Shown: positions 53,961 through 62,252, counted from the first letter of the stretch. The stretch is 64,000 nt of DNA from Lepiota brunneoincarnata (GCA_023014365.1 JAEBUN010000063.1:62001-126000), one strand, 5' to 3'. Translations and numbers: made by a program. The notes: generated from the letters alone by a model not told the origin.

Positions 53961-56246
53961 TCAATCGAAGTTCGCAATCGCGATCCACGGATCAGGCGTC
54001 TTCTCACGATGGTGTTCTACCGCCGGAGCGGAGGAAGAGGCCACGGGAGCTCGAGCTTCTGCGAAGAAGTCGGTTATTAACGCCTGGCGGTCGCGCCGCG
54101 CGAGGACGGAAGCACGCCAGATTGACGTGAGATCCATTATCTGTCGGGTTCTTTTCTTCGAAACCAACAGACGTCGACCAAAAAGACCGAGTTTATCTAG
54201 CCGCAAAAAGGGTCCTTGCCAACCCTCGTCTAAACACCAATCCTTTGCACACTCCGCCAAGTCAGCCTCGGCTTCAGCACGCGGGATCTTAGTAAAGAGT
54301 CGCATCAGCTCAAACGCCTTCTTGGGAAGGCCTAGTTTCACAAGGTTATACGGGAGCGGGACGTTACGCTGCCCCCGCATATCGAGTCGGGCGAAGGTAT
54401 TCATAGCCTGCGCCCACCCGGTCTTAATCGCGTCCTCAAGTTCTTGAGCGTTAAACATATCCCAGGAGACGTTGTATTCGCTTTTCAGCACAAGTACGCC
54501 ATTCGCTGGCGGTACGGACTCCCTAAGCCGTACATCCCAACGTACTCGGTAGTTATCACGGAGCCAAGCCGCGATCAACGTCGGAGGGTAGCCGCGCGCG
54601 ATGTAGATATCCGAAGCTTCTCTACACGCCATCACGTAATCGTTGAAACGCGATGAGAGCGCGGCGAGCCTCGATAGCTCCGAAACGAACGTGCCTTTCT
54701 TCACGTATAACGGATGGAAGCTAATCCAGGGTATGCGCTCGAAGTGGTTCATCGGTTTCCTATACGGCTTATGCTCAAGCCGACCGTTTGCCGTAAACAG
54801 CATCATGTCAAGGAATACCATAAATTGATCCGAGGATGACCACGTAATAGTACAGTTATCGAATCTAAGATTGTCGCTAAGTAAGCTCAACGCGTCCTTC
54901 TCGTTACACGCATAAACGAGTGCGAGGCAATCATCGATGTAGCGACCGTAGTACGCTACGTCAGGGGACCGGAGGGCTTCGCACTTCTCCTCGAAGTGTA
55001 CGCCGTAGAGGTTCGCTAGGTCGGGGCTTGACGCCACCCCCATTGCGAGCCCACGGGCCTGCCGGTAATATTTCCCTTGGAACTGTACTAATAAGTTGTC
55101 GTCCGCTGCCCGCATGCATTCCCGTAACAGCTGTACTTTAGCTGCTGCACGCGTTGCGTCGAAGTCGGTATCATCGACTTCTGGCTCGGCCTCGGCTAAC
55201 CAACGGGTATAGTACTCTTCGGCAAAGGAGTGTGCCTTTTGTACATCCACGTGAGGATAGAAGGCGACAACGTCGCCCGAGACAAAGTACAAACGCTTAA
55301 GCATACCGTTCTCGAATCGGAACTGCGGTAGCGACAACTTGCTCAATTTTATCGCCAGGTCTTTCGAACCATGAATAACGTACGGCGCCGATTGAATGAT
55401 CGGTTTGAGACTTTTAGAAACGTACTTCCCTGCAGGCCCTTGCGGTACGGAGTGGCACGGTAAAATCGGCCGGGCAGCCACCGGTGTCTTATGTATTTTT
55501 GGAATGACATAAAACGTCGGGATAGAGCTAGGCTCCACCGATAGCTGACTCCGAAAGAAGCGGGGAAGTTGCGATTGAATGGCGTAATCTTCCGACATTC
55601 TCGCGATGGACTTAATATGTTCGTTTTTATTATAAAGTATATTATACGCCGTAGTGGCGCTAACCGGTTCGTAATCTACACGGTTAGATAATAACGACAA
55701 AGCCTTATCAATGATCCAGGCACGCGGGGCAACTGCGCAACCAAGGTTCTTATCGGTCGCTACTACGACGAGTTCGTGGGACGTCAAGTAGTCGCGGAGT
55801 TTGGCCACCGGGGGAGCAAGCGCGTGCTGATAACGGTCCCCCACGTGTTCGTCTGTCGGCATATCAGAAACCATTTTATCAATGGCCCTACGACCGCACC
55901 AGACACCATACTCAAATACCCTGTCCAACTGGTGCATCGCGACGCGGTTAGGCTTCGGCGACCAGTAGTCCGGATCAAAGTCGTCTTCTGCATCTTCGGC
56001 ATCAGTGGCACGAAACCACGTGGACCAACGGAGACGATCGACGAAATCGTCCCAAGCGGAGTTAATTAATTCATCACGCCGCTTAGTCGGGATCATATAC
56101 TTAAGTCCCGCACTCAGATGCATCGCTATCTCACGCGGTATATCGCAGGAAATCATATGTATTGTACTACGGTAACGCATGGACTCTAGAACTACAACAG
56201 GAGTCCGTAGTACAATAAACCTGTACGCGTGTTGAGGGGTAACCGT
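53961..56246 (-). CDS. Penelope-like reverse transcriptase, 5'-truncated (A2)
   Basis: The RT core is almost complete. VIPKIHKTPVAARPILPCHS is the Penelope-specific PKIHK block, preceded by ATDKNLGCAV. VSGDVVAFYPHVDV is motif A, GLAMGVASSPDLANLYG motif B, YIDD motif C (54930-54941), and YVKKGTFVSELSRL and IARGYPP the thumb region. No GIY-YIG endonuclease follows; the protein ends SKKRTRQIMDLTSIWR and a short tail, with stop at 53961. The open frame extends to 56420, but beyond about 56246 it only translates telomere repeats and fragment A3. The N-terminus, present in the C element, is lost. Confidence 0.88.
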   Translation of the reverse strand, partial: TVTPQHAYRFIVLRTPVVVLESMRYRSTIHMISCDIPREIAMHLSAGLKYMIPTKRRDELINSAWDDFVDRLRWSTWFRATDAEDAEDDFDPDYWSPKPNRVAMHQLDRVFEYGVWCGRRAIDKMVSDMPTDEHVGDRYQHALAPPVAKLRDYLTSHELVVVATDKNLGCAVAPRAWIIDKALSLLSNRVDYEPVSATTAYNILYNKNEHIKSIARMSEDYAIQSQLPRFFRSQLSVEPSSIPTFYVIPKIHKTPVAARPILPCHSVPQGPAGKYVSKSLKPIIQSAPYVIHGSKDLAIKLSKLSLPQFRFENGMLKRLYFVSGDVVAFYPHVDVQKAHSFAEEYYTRWLAEAEPEVDDTDFDATRAAAKVQLLRECMRAADDNLLVQFQGKYYRQARGLAMGVASSPDLANLYGVHFEEKCEALRSPDVAYYGRYIDDCLALVYACNEKDALSLLSDNLRFDNCTITWSSSDQFMVFLDMMLFTANGRLEHKPYRKPMNHFERIPWISFHPLYVKKGTFVSELSRLAALSSRFNDYVMACREASDIYIARGYPPTLIAAWLRDNYRVRWDVRLRESVPPANGVLVLKSEYNVSWDMFNAQELEDAIKTGWAQAMNTFARLDMRGQRNVPLPYNLVKLGLPKKAFELMRLFTKIPRAEAEADLAECAKDWCLDEGWQGPFLRLDKLGLFGRRLLVSKKRTRQIMDLTSIWRASVLARRDRQALITDFFAEARAPVASSSAPAVEHHREKTPDPWIAIANFD

Positions 56247-56262
56247 CAGGGTTAGGGTTAGG
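56247..56262 (+). repeat. telomeric repeats capping A2
   Basis: AGGGTTAGGGTTAGG immediately follows the truncated RT frame of A2, as if telomerase healed the truncated element end. Confidence 0.75.
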
Positions 56263-56323
56263 AAAGGGGGCGTATAAACACGAGTCGCGACGGAGGGGCG
56301 CAACGGGTTGTTGGGGTTTCCAA
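56263..56323 (-). mobile_element. terminal PLE family A, 61-bp fragment A3
   Basis: This contains the A-family 3' terminus and the first third of the hammerhead (GCGCAACGGGTTGTTGGGG on the + strand). It breaks off in the stem III loop at 56323, then TTAGGG. The shortest A copy. Confidence 0.75.
56298..56323 (-). ncRNA. truncated hammerhead ribozyme (A3)
   Basis: Only the cleavage-site side (GCGC, U17, half of stem III) is kept; both catalytic core strands are absent, so it cannot self-cleave. Confidence 0.7.
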
Positions 56324-56350
56324 GGGTTAGGGGGGTTAGGGGGGTTGGGG
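56324..56350 (+). repeat. telomeric repeats between A3 and B3
   Basis: Three units with slipped G runs (GGGTTAGGGGGGTTAGGGG and so on), showing variable numbers of G per repeat. Confidence 0.75.
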
Positions 56351-56930
56351 AAGAAGGAAATATACGACTGAGCCGGTGGACTTGGGCGCAACGGGGTCGT
56401 AAGTTAGTACGATCACCCACCCGTTTCGTCCTTATATCGGACTCGTCAGGCGCACGATTAGTCCATCAGACTTACCATCCGTCCAATCGGAAAACGTTCC
56501 GGGCTTACCGATCGGGATTGCGACATTTGCTGTGCAATCCGTGGAACAGCTTACTTAACGAAGCTAAAAATAACTCACATTTTTCACCGAGGGAATATGC
56601 ACGTGACCACGTGATCACGCTGAGAAAAATCACGTGACCGTGGGAACTTACACGGGCGACTAACTCCGCGGAAGTCGGACTTCCCACGGGGTCGGGCTTA
56701 CCTCAGCGCACAGGTCCGAGTGCCTCCCAAAAGACTTACATCTCCGCCCTAACCGGGCATCAAATGCTACCGTAAGAAATTCACACGAGCATCCGGGCCG
56801 ACAGGCCCGGGTGAGTTATTCATAGGACATGACGTACCTATGAGCGCACACTTACCAAAACGGTTATATCTTCGCACGGTCCTAGAAAGGAAGCCCCTTC
56901 CTACGCCTTCGCCGAGTTGCGTAAAGGGCT
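56351..56930 (-). mobile_element. terminal PLE family B, non-coding copy B3
   Basis: Same order of blocks as B2: hammerhead, CACGTG cluster (56600-56636), CTTACCTCAGCGCACAGG, GGCCGACAGG, TAGGACATGACGTACCTA, AAGCCCCTTCCTACGCC, and GGGCTCGG at the right end, immediately before telomere repeats. The end point is the same as in B2. No ORF. Confidence 0.72.
56386..56453 (-). ncRNA. hammerhead ribozyme, type I (B3)
   Basis: CTGACGAG and GAAA cores and GCGC/GCGC stem I are kept, while stem II is GTCC...GGAC with a longer loop instead of GTCTT...AAGAC. The changes are compensatory, which supports a selected RNA structure. Confidence 0.87.
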
Positions 56931-56956
56931 CGGTTAGGTTTCGGTTAGGGTTAGGG
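56931..56956 (+). repeat. telomeric repeats between B3 and C
   Basis: CGGTTAGGTTTCGGTTAGGG then TTAGGG, directly before the left end of the C element. The GG of the last unit merges with the element start. Confidence 0.75.
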
Positions 56957-57056
56957 TTGAGAGGGTGAGTGGTTTCTCTGATGAGCTAAGCAAGCGCAAT
57001 CGGAGGGATGGTTAGTCCCTACCGGATTTCGTCTACTTATATAGACTCATCAGGCG
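56957..57056 (-). repeat. 3' pseudo-LTR of C
   Basis: 100 bp, identical to 61551-61650 by eye. Contains the hammerhead and the core-complementary octamer (ctgatgag on the + strand at 56978-56985). Confidence 0.85.
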
Positions 57057-57057
57057 C
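56994..57057 (-). ncRNA. hammerhead ribozyme, type I (C, 3' copy)
   Basis: Minus strand: AGCGC, CTGATGAG (57053-57046), stem II GTCTA-TATAAG-TAGAC, GAAA, stem III ATC...GAT with GG/CC and AGGGA/TCCCT extensions around one-base bulges, U17, then GCGCT. Stem II and III sequences differ from family A while pairing is kept. Confidence 0.88.
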
Positions 57058-57262
57058 TATTTGCTATTGCTTACCTTGTTCCATTGTCTTCCGTGGCTCC
57101 CACGAGAGACTTACGCTATAGGTTAGTATAAATAACCTACACCGAGTTTGACAAGACATGGGAAAGTATTCTAATTTTAACGTGACATTCTCTCACAGAG
57201 TGTCATACCTGGGAATATCCGGGCATAGAGCGGGGATAGAAGACAGGCTAAAAATACTTACT

Positions 57263-57347
57263 CACGTGATGTTACTCACGTGACGTGACATTACCTGCAC
57301 GTGATTATGCTATCACGTGACCTGCGATACTTACCACGCCCCACGTG
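57263..57347. promoter_or_regulatory. CACGTG cluster in the 3' region of C
   Basis: Five CACGTG palindromes (57263, 57277, 57298, 57314, 57342), four within TCACGTGA or near it. Comparable clusters lie at the same place in B2, A2, B3 and D. This is the recognition site of bHLH factors such as Cbf1 or Pho4; whether one binds here is unknown. Confidence 0.5.
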
Positions 57348-57354
57348 ACCCAGC

Positions 57355-57412
57355 CGGTTAGGGTTTGGGTTAGGGTTCGGTTAGGGTTCGGGTTAGGTCA
57401 GGTTAGGGTTTG
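57355..57412 (+). repeat. telomere-like tract inside C
   Basis: Seven TTAGGG-like units with T or C insertions (GGTTAGGGTTTGGGTTAGGG and so on). It lies in the 3' region of C at a place comparable to the tracts in A2 and D. Confidence 0.75.
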
Positions 57413-58140
57413 ACCTCAAGACGCGTGCGGTTAGCAAGCTGTCCAGTATCGGTGATAGGTGCAGGCAGTACGTACCGCCAAGATGCCATGTGGAACAACG
57501 CGGCCATCCCTTTAGGGGTGCAGGCCGCCCATCACTAGGTGAAATTAATTCCTGGGATGAAGATATTTCGTCTTACAGACGCCAAAGCCGTGAATATCGG
57601 AATCGGGAGCCCCCGAGCCAGACCGGCCTTTTACGGAAGTACTATGCGATCGGATCCTGCGAGGGTTTATCCTCGGCTACCGGGCTGGCATACGCGACAA
57701 CGGCCGAGCCGAGCTTTGCCCGTCCGACCTGTACGTACACGCATCCAGTCACCTCGCCAGAAGAACCGCCCTGCAGGGCGACAACAATTCCAACCGCAAG
57801 TGACTCGGACCCAAGGCGTTCGGTTTATAGAGTTTTTCTCGACTTCAAGGTCGTCCGCATAAATGCGTACCTAATTAGCCGCCAGGGGGAAGTTCTGTCC
57901 GAATCCCAAACGAAGCATGATTTACACGCTGATTGGGTTAAAATGCACCCCCGAAGGGGATGGGGGAGTTTTGATAACCAGCATCCGAGCGGCTGGGCGG
58001 CAGGGAGTGTTAAGTCCCTGGGATCCTACCAATCGTACGCGACACACGACTTACACGCAACGGGGTTGCTTACCGGTGGTCTCCCGCGGATATTCCAGAC
58101 ATTACTCTACGACTTCCGACGGAACACGAACCAGGTACTT
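57413..58140 (-). other. 3' untranslated region of the C element
   Basis: About 730 bp between the RT stop and the internal telomere-like tract. An antisense frame (57490-58149) is open but shows no motif. I consider this non-coding. Confidence 0.5.
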
Positions 58141-61100
58141 CTAGTCTGAATCGACATCCATATCTTCCGAACCGGATCCCGACGAGCCTTGCGAGTCGTC
58201 GTTTGGGTTGCTAATCCGGTCCGTTTTCTCAAGAACGAGTCGTTTCCAAAGAGACGACAAGTCAAAGAGATTCTGGGTTCGCTTCTTGCTAACCAGAACC
58301 CTGCGACCGAAAACAGTGGTCTTATCTAATCGGTAGTACGGGCCTTCGTTCCCGAAGCCCTGGAACTTGCGAGCCAGCCCCTCCATAGAGGGAGCGAGGC
58401 CGCTGTCCCCGGGTCGGTACTTGTAAGCGGGCACGCGACTAGTTTGAGGGAATAACTTGCCATCAACCGGTTCGTCATCCCCTTTGGACCACCACTCGAG
58501 AGCGGAGGACCATCCATGTTTAATTCGTTCTTCCAGAATTTGAGCGTTCATATAATCCCATGCGGGGTTGAACTCGCTTTTCAGCACCAGCACATCTGCC
58601 TGTGCCGTTTGGTACTCTCGTAACCTCGATTCCCAACGTGCTTTGTAGTTCTGTCTGAACCACGAGTCAACTACACCCGGCGGATAGCCCCTAGCAATAT
58701 AGATGCAAGCTATATCCTTGCACCCTAATAGGTATTCCTTTAGAGTGCTGCTGAGGGTTGCTATACGCGAGAGTTCACCAAGAAATGTACCTCGCTTAAT
58801 GTACATAGGATGATTACTAATCCACGGGATGCGCTCGAAATGGTTGAGTTGTTTCTTGTAGGCTTTATGCTGAAGCCTGCCTTCGGTATCGAAGTATAGT
58901 AACATGTCCAAGAAAGGCATTTGGCGTGCCGAACTCGACCATTCGATTGTACAGCCTGGATAATTGACTCTGAACGAGATATACTCCCTAGCGTGAGTTT
59001 CGGTAGGGGCGTACACCAACGCCAGAATATCGTCAATATACCTTCCATAGAAAGGCATACGTTCTGTAGTTAGTTCGAGGGCTGCTTCCTCGAATTCGAG
59101 ACCGTAGAGATTGGCAAGATCGGGGGATGAAGCTACCCCCATGGCCAGTCCACGTTCCTGTACATAGAACTTATTATCAAACTGCATAATCAATTCGTTG
59201 TCTGCAGCTTTAAGACATAAATCAAATAGCCTAGTCCTAAAGCTTTGCGCGTGAACGTCATCCGGATGGAGCGTTTCCAAACAGTACCGGGCGAAACGCC
59301 TAGACGCGATATCATGCGCGAGCTCGACGTTCACATGCGGATAGAAAGCGACTACGTCGCCGCTTACTATAAACAATTCACACGCAACGCCATCCACGAA
59401 GCGGAGGCGCGGCAACTGAAGATTACTTAATTTTATCGCCAGGTCCTTGGAACCATGGATAATATATGGCGCCAATTTAATAATTGGTTTAAGACACTTC
59501 GAGACAAACTTCCCGGCAGGTCCTTGTAACACGGAGTGACACGGACATATTGGTCTGGCTTTGACCGGAACCTTATGTATTTTCGGTATCGCGTAGAACC
59601 GTGGAGCAATAGGTTTATATTCCGTTACGTCATTCTCCTCAAGAAGGTGAAATTGAGACGTGAAGAACACGGGAAGTTGCGGAAAGCCACTAAGCCTGGC
59701 TAACCGGTTGATCTCAAGCATTTCCTTACGTTTTTCGGCCGTAATTAAAGCGGCCATCGCGTAGCTTATCTCCCTGTAGTCTACCGGATTATCCAGTAGC
59801 GCTTGAGTTTTAGACTTGATCCAGTCGGCGGAACAAACCGCGCAGCCGAGATTCTTATCGGTAATACTAACCACGAGGTCGTGAGACGTTAAGTATTCCC
59901 TAATACGTTTAACCGGGGGTGCGAAGTTCCTCAGGGGGAGACCCTGATCCTCCGGTCCATCCAAAGGCATATTAGACAACGTTTCATTAACGAAGCTTTC
60001 GCCACAACGGATTCCGTACTCTATAATGCTGCCCATGTCCCCACACGGCTTCCGGTGTGTTTTGGGGACGTAATAGTCTGGGTCGAAGTCTTCGTCCACG
60101 TCGTCATTTAGTTCAAAGAACAAACGCCATCTAAGGCGATCGACGAAGTCATCCCACGTGGACTTAATTAGGTCCTTATTATACTTAAGTGGGAGCAGGT
60201 ACTTAAGTCCTGCACTTATGTGGACGGCCAGTTCCTTAGGTATCACACAATCAATCTGATGGACAGTATTACGATATCTCATAGCCTCTAAAACTACTAC
60301 AGGCGTACGTAATACTATCCAATTGCGGGCTAAGGTGTAGGGTAAATCTAAGATGAAGTCAGGAAGGGTCGAGGGGTTCTCGTACCGGTATTCAGCAGGG
60401 AACCGCTGCCCTGAATAAGCATGTGGGGGCCTCATTGCCCCCGGTTGTTCTGACGCGCTCGCTGAGCGCGCCTCCTGGTTTGGACCCGGGGTCCAGGTCG
60501 GTCTCCCTTCTTGGGGGAGCCCTTGGTCCGGGTCGACTTCTTCTTCTTGTTCTGTAACGTCGGGATCATTAATAAAGGCTTTAATAGAGTTAAAAATAGA
60601 AAGACGTACGTCCTTCTTATTACCACCACTCTTCTTGCCGCCTTTGCCCGGCGTCACCTTCTTGGCCGCGGCGGTGACAGCCTTATCAATCATAGATTGA
60701 ATAGACTGTTTGGTGATGGCGTCTGAAACGTCTGCCATCACTACGTCCGCGACCTCCCGCTTTTTGGCCGCCTTGGCATGATCGGCGTGCCACCCGCTCT
60801 CGACCAGAGAGCGGGAGCGGTAAAGGTATACGAGGAAGTCGCGTTTGACTTCCTCGGCCTCCTTTTCCGCGGCGGGGTCGGTGACCCACCCTCTGATGAC
60901 GAGAACCCCTTCGACGTGACCAAAGGAAGGGCGCTTGCGCGCTGTGGTCACTTCCGTCGCACGTTTGTCGACGGCGGGGCCAAATTGTTCGTACAATTTG
61001 GCCGGGGATAACTCGGCATCAAGCCAGGTGACCTGAGCCTGCATACCCTCGATCAATTGATCGAGGGCATTACGTTGGTACGCGGCAAAGGTCACCGCCG

Positions 61101-61494
61101 GAGAGCTGGCGGTCTCCGGGTGGGCCGCCGCGAATTCCCTCATGTATTGAACAGAGGGGGGCTTCGCGGTGAGGGTGGCCGGCAGGGTTCCCGCCTCCTT
61201 GTGGGAGGTCAGCTTCAAGAGCTGAGCCTGGGAAGCAAGAAGCTTCCGGGACGCGGACGCGACAGCGTCCACGGCCCCAGTCAGGCAGAGGCGGTAATCC
61301 TGCGGAATTGACATAATCAATTCCAGGCGGTTGTTCGCCATGGAGACGGCGGACAACCGGGCGGAGTCGACAATGTCGACATCCGCCCCCTCTGCAGCGC
61401 CCAAAGCCCTGGAAATACCCAGGGTGACGGCGGCGGAGGGCGATGAGGCACGGGCACGAGCCGGCCTAGACGTGGAGGGAGTAGGGAGGGCCAT
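58141..61494 (-). CDS. Penelope-like reverse transcriptase with long N-terminal region (C element)
   Basis: 1,117 aa, ATG at 61494, stop at 58141, no interruption. Residues 1-about 385 form an Ala-rich, helical, partly basic region of unknown fold with a Lys-rich patch (KKVTPGKGGKKSGGNKK, about 280-300) likely to act in RNA binding or nuclear entry. Then ITDKNLGCAV, PKIHK (P637), motif A SGDVVAFYPHV with D713, motif B GLAMGVASSPDLANLYG, motif C YIDD (819-822), and a thumb region. The C-terminus FGRRVLVSKKRTQNLFDLSSL ends in a Ser/Asp-rich tail. There is no GIY-YIG endonuclease, so the enzyme should need free 3' ends such as telomeres. Confidence 0.93.
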   Translation of the reverse strand: MALPTPSTSRPARARASSPSAAVTLGISRALGAAEGADVDIVDSARLSAVSMANNRLELIMSIPQDYRLCLTGAVDAVASASRKLLASQAQLLKLTSHKEAGTLPATLTAKPPSVQYMREFAAAHPETASSPAVTFAAYQRNALDQLIEGMQAQVTWLDAELSPAKLYEQFGPAVDKRATEVTTARKRPSFGHVEGVLVIRGWVTDPAAEKEAEEVKRDFLVYLYRSRSLVESGWHADHAKAAKKREVADVVMADVSDAITKQSIQSMIDKAVTAAAKKVTPGKGGKKSGGNKKDVRLSIFNSIKAFINDPDVTEQEEEVDPDQGLPQEGRPTWTPGPNQEARSASASEQPGAMRPPHAYSGQRFPAEYRYENPSTLPDFILDLPYTLARNWIVLRTPVVVLEAMRYRNTVHQIDCVIPKELAVHISAGLKYLLPLKYNKDLIKSTWDDFVDRLRWRLFFELNDDVDEDFDPDYYVPKTHRKPCGDMGSIIEYGIRCGESFVNETLSNMPLDGPEDQGLPLRNFAPPVKRIREYLTSHDLVVSITDKNLGCAVCSADWIKSKTQALLDNPVDYREISYAMAALITAEKRKEMLEINRLARLSGFPQLPVFFTSQFHLLEENDVTEYKPIAPRFYAIPKIHKVPVKARPICPCHSVLQGPAGKFVSKCLKPIIKLAPYIIHGSKDLAIKLSNLQLPRLRFVDGVACELFIVSGDVVAFYPHVNVELAHDIASRRFARYCLETLHPDDVHAQSFRTRLFDLCLKAADNELIMQFDNKFYVQERGLAMGVASSPDLANLYGLEFEEAALELTTERMPFYGRYIDDILALVYAPTETHAREYISFRVNYPGCTIEWSSSARQMPFLDMLLYFDTEGRLQHKAYKKQLNHFERIPWISNHPMYIKRGTFLGELSRIATLSSTLKEYLLGCKDIACIYIARGYPPGVVDSWFRQNYKARWESRLREYQTAQADVLVLKSEFNPAWDYMNAQILEERIKHGWSSALEWWSKGDDEPVDGKLFPQTSRVPAYKYRPGDSGLAPSMEGLARKFQGFGNEGPYYRLDKTTVFGRRVLVSKKRTQNLFDLSSLWKRLVLEKTDRISNPNDDSQGSSGSGSEDMDVDSD

Positions 61495-61550
61495 GGTGAT
61501 GAGGAGGGGCTCGAGGAGGGGAGGATTTGAGTGCTAAGAATGTGTTTGGG

Positions 61551-61650
61551 TTGAGAGGGTGAGTGGTTTCTCTGATGAGCTAAGCAAGCGCAATCGGAGG
61601 GATGGTTAGTCCCTACCGGATTTCGTCTACTTATATAGACTCATCAGGCG
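61551..61650 (-). repeat. 5' pseudo-LTR of C
   Basis: Identical to the 3' copy up to CAGGCG, where it passes into GGGTTAGGG. The last base of the stem I strand (C of GCGC) is replaced by G from the telomeric tract. Confidence 0.85.
61588..61650 (-). ncRNA. hammerhead ribozyme, type I (C, 5' copy)
   Basis: Same core and stems II and III as at 56994-57057. Stem I is shortened by one pair at the telomere junction. Predicted cleavage lies between 61592 and 61591, so a cleaved transcript would have a leader of 97 nt before the ATG at 61494. Confidence 0.83.
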
Positions 61651-61690
61651 GGGTTAGGGTTAGGGGGTTTAGGGTTAGGGGGTTAGGGGA
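61651..61690 (+). repeat. telomeric repeats between C and D
   Basis: GGGTTAGGGTTAGGGGG then TTTAGGG and two further units. Forms the cap of C and the attachment site of D. Confidence 0.8.
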
Positions 61691-61721
61691 GGGGAGTCAA
61701 TACACGAGTCGCGACGGTGGG

Positions 61722-61787
61722 GCGCAACGGGCTGTTGGGGTTTCCAACTGCCCACCCGTTTCGTCTTATAAAAGACTCATCAGGCGC
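61722..61787 (-). ncRNA. hammerhead ribozyme, type I (D)
   Basis: CTGATGAG, stem II GTCTT...AAGAC with one more loop base, GAAA. Stem III has GGGC/GCCC where A2 has GGGT/ACCC: a paired T-A to C-G change. GCGC/GCGC stem I. Confidence 0.88.
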
Positions 61788-62220
61788 ACGATATCCGTCA
61801 GATACCTGCCGTCCAATCGATGGTCGCCGATAGCGATCGATTGCGATTTTGATCGATAGATCAAAATCCGCGGAACGTGTACGTAATCCCCCCAATAAAT
61901 GGGTGAAAATGAATCAAATACTTAGCGTCGAGTTTCGAAACCATCGCCGTGCTGACTTTAGCGCGCGCTTACGCCTGAGAAAAGTCACGTGATCGTGAGT
62001 ACGGTCACGTGTCATCGGGCTATGTTACCCGCCGCCCGAGGGCAAGTCACGGGGTAGGGCCGTCACGTGATCACGTGGCAAGCATCACTTTCGCACGGGG
62101 TCCATGCGTGAGAACATGTGAAACCCGGCACCGGCGACATGAATTGCCGGTGGCGGTGCACTTACCTTAGGTGGCTGTCCTTCCCACGGGTCTGCTAGAG
62201 TACGCCCCGCCCGACCGGGA

Positions 62221-62252
62221 CGGTTAGGTCCGGGTTAGGCCAGGGTTAGGGG
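62221..62252 (+). repeat. telomere-like tract inside D
   Basis: CGGTTAGGTCCGGGTTAGG then CCAGGGTTAGGGG; differs from the A2 tract by a single base. Confidence 0.7.

Larger units (their letters stand above)
52895..56246 (-). mobile_element. terminal PLE family A, copy A2 (5'-truncated, 3.35 kb)
   Basis: From the 3' terminus (right after AGGGAAGGGG) this runs through a hammerhead, a CACGTG cluster (53193-53278), an internal telomere-like tract (53431-53462), a 3' untranslated region and the reverse transcriptase frame, to the junction with TTAGGG at about 56247. The reading frame is cut there, so the N-terminal part is missing. Orientation and flanks fit reverse transcription primed on a telomeric 3' end. 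Confidence 0.82.
56957..61650 (-). mobile_element. terminal PLE family C, apparently full-length (4,694 bp)
   Basis: Bounded by identical 100-bp direct repeats (56957-57056 and 61551-61650), the pseudo-LTR arrangement of Penelope-like elements. It encodes one long intact frame, with about 57 bp between the 5' repeat and the ATG. Both repeats include a hammerhead. The element has TTAGGG tracts on both outer sides. Identity of the repeats and the intact ORF point to recent activity. Confidence 0.85.

Noticed and set aside
53711..54007. 98-codon minus-strand frame present in both A2 and D (62502-62798)
   Set aside because: The two copies differ by four bases in this interval and all four change the amino acid, while the overlapping RT shows constraint. 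So it does not look like a gene.
53752..54447. 231-codon plus-strand frame antisense to the RT in A2 and D
   Set aside because: It is a shadow of the strongly constrained RT frame; composition is Arg/Ser-rich and motif-free.
56247..56420. Extension of the A2 reverse-transcriptase frame upstream to an ATG at 56420
   Set aside because: This part translates telomere repeats and the A3/B3 fragments, giving a Pro/Leu/Thr-rich sequence with no match to the C-element protein. It is open only by chance.
57490..58149. 219-codon plus-strand frame in the 3' region of C
   Set aside because: Antisense to the element, no motif, no counterpart in A2 or D.
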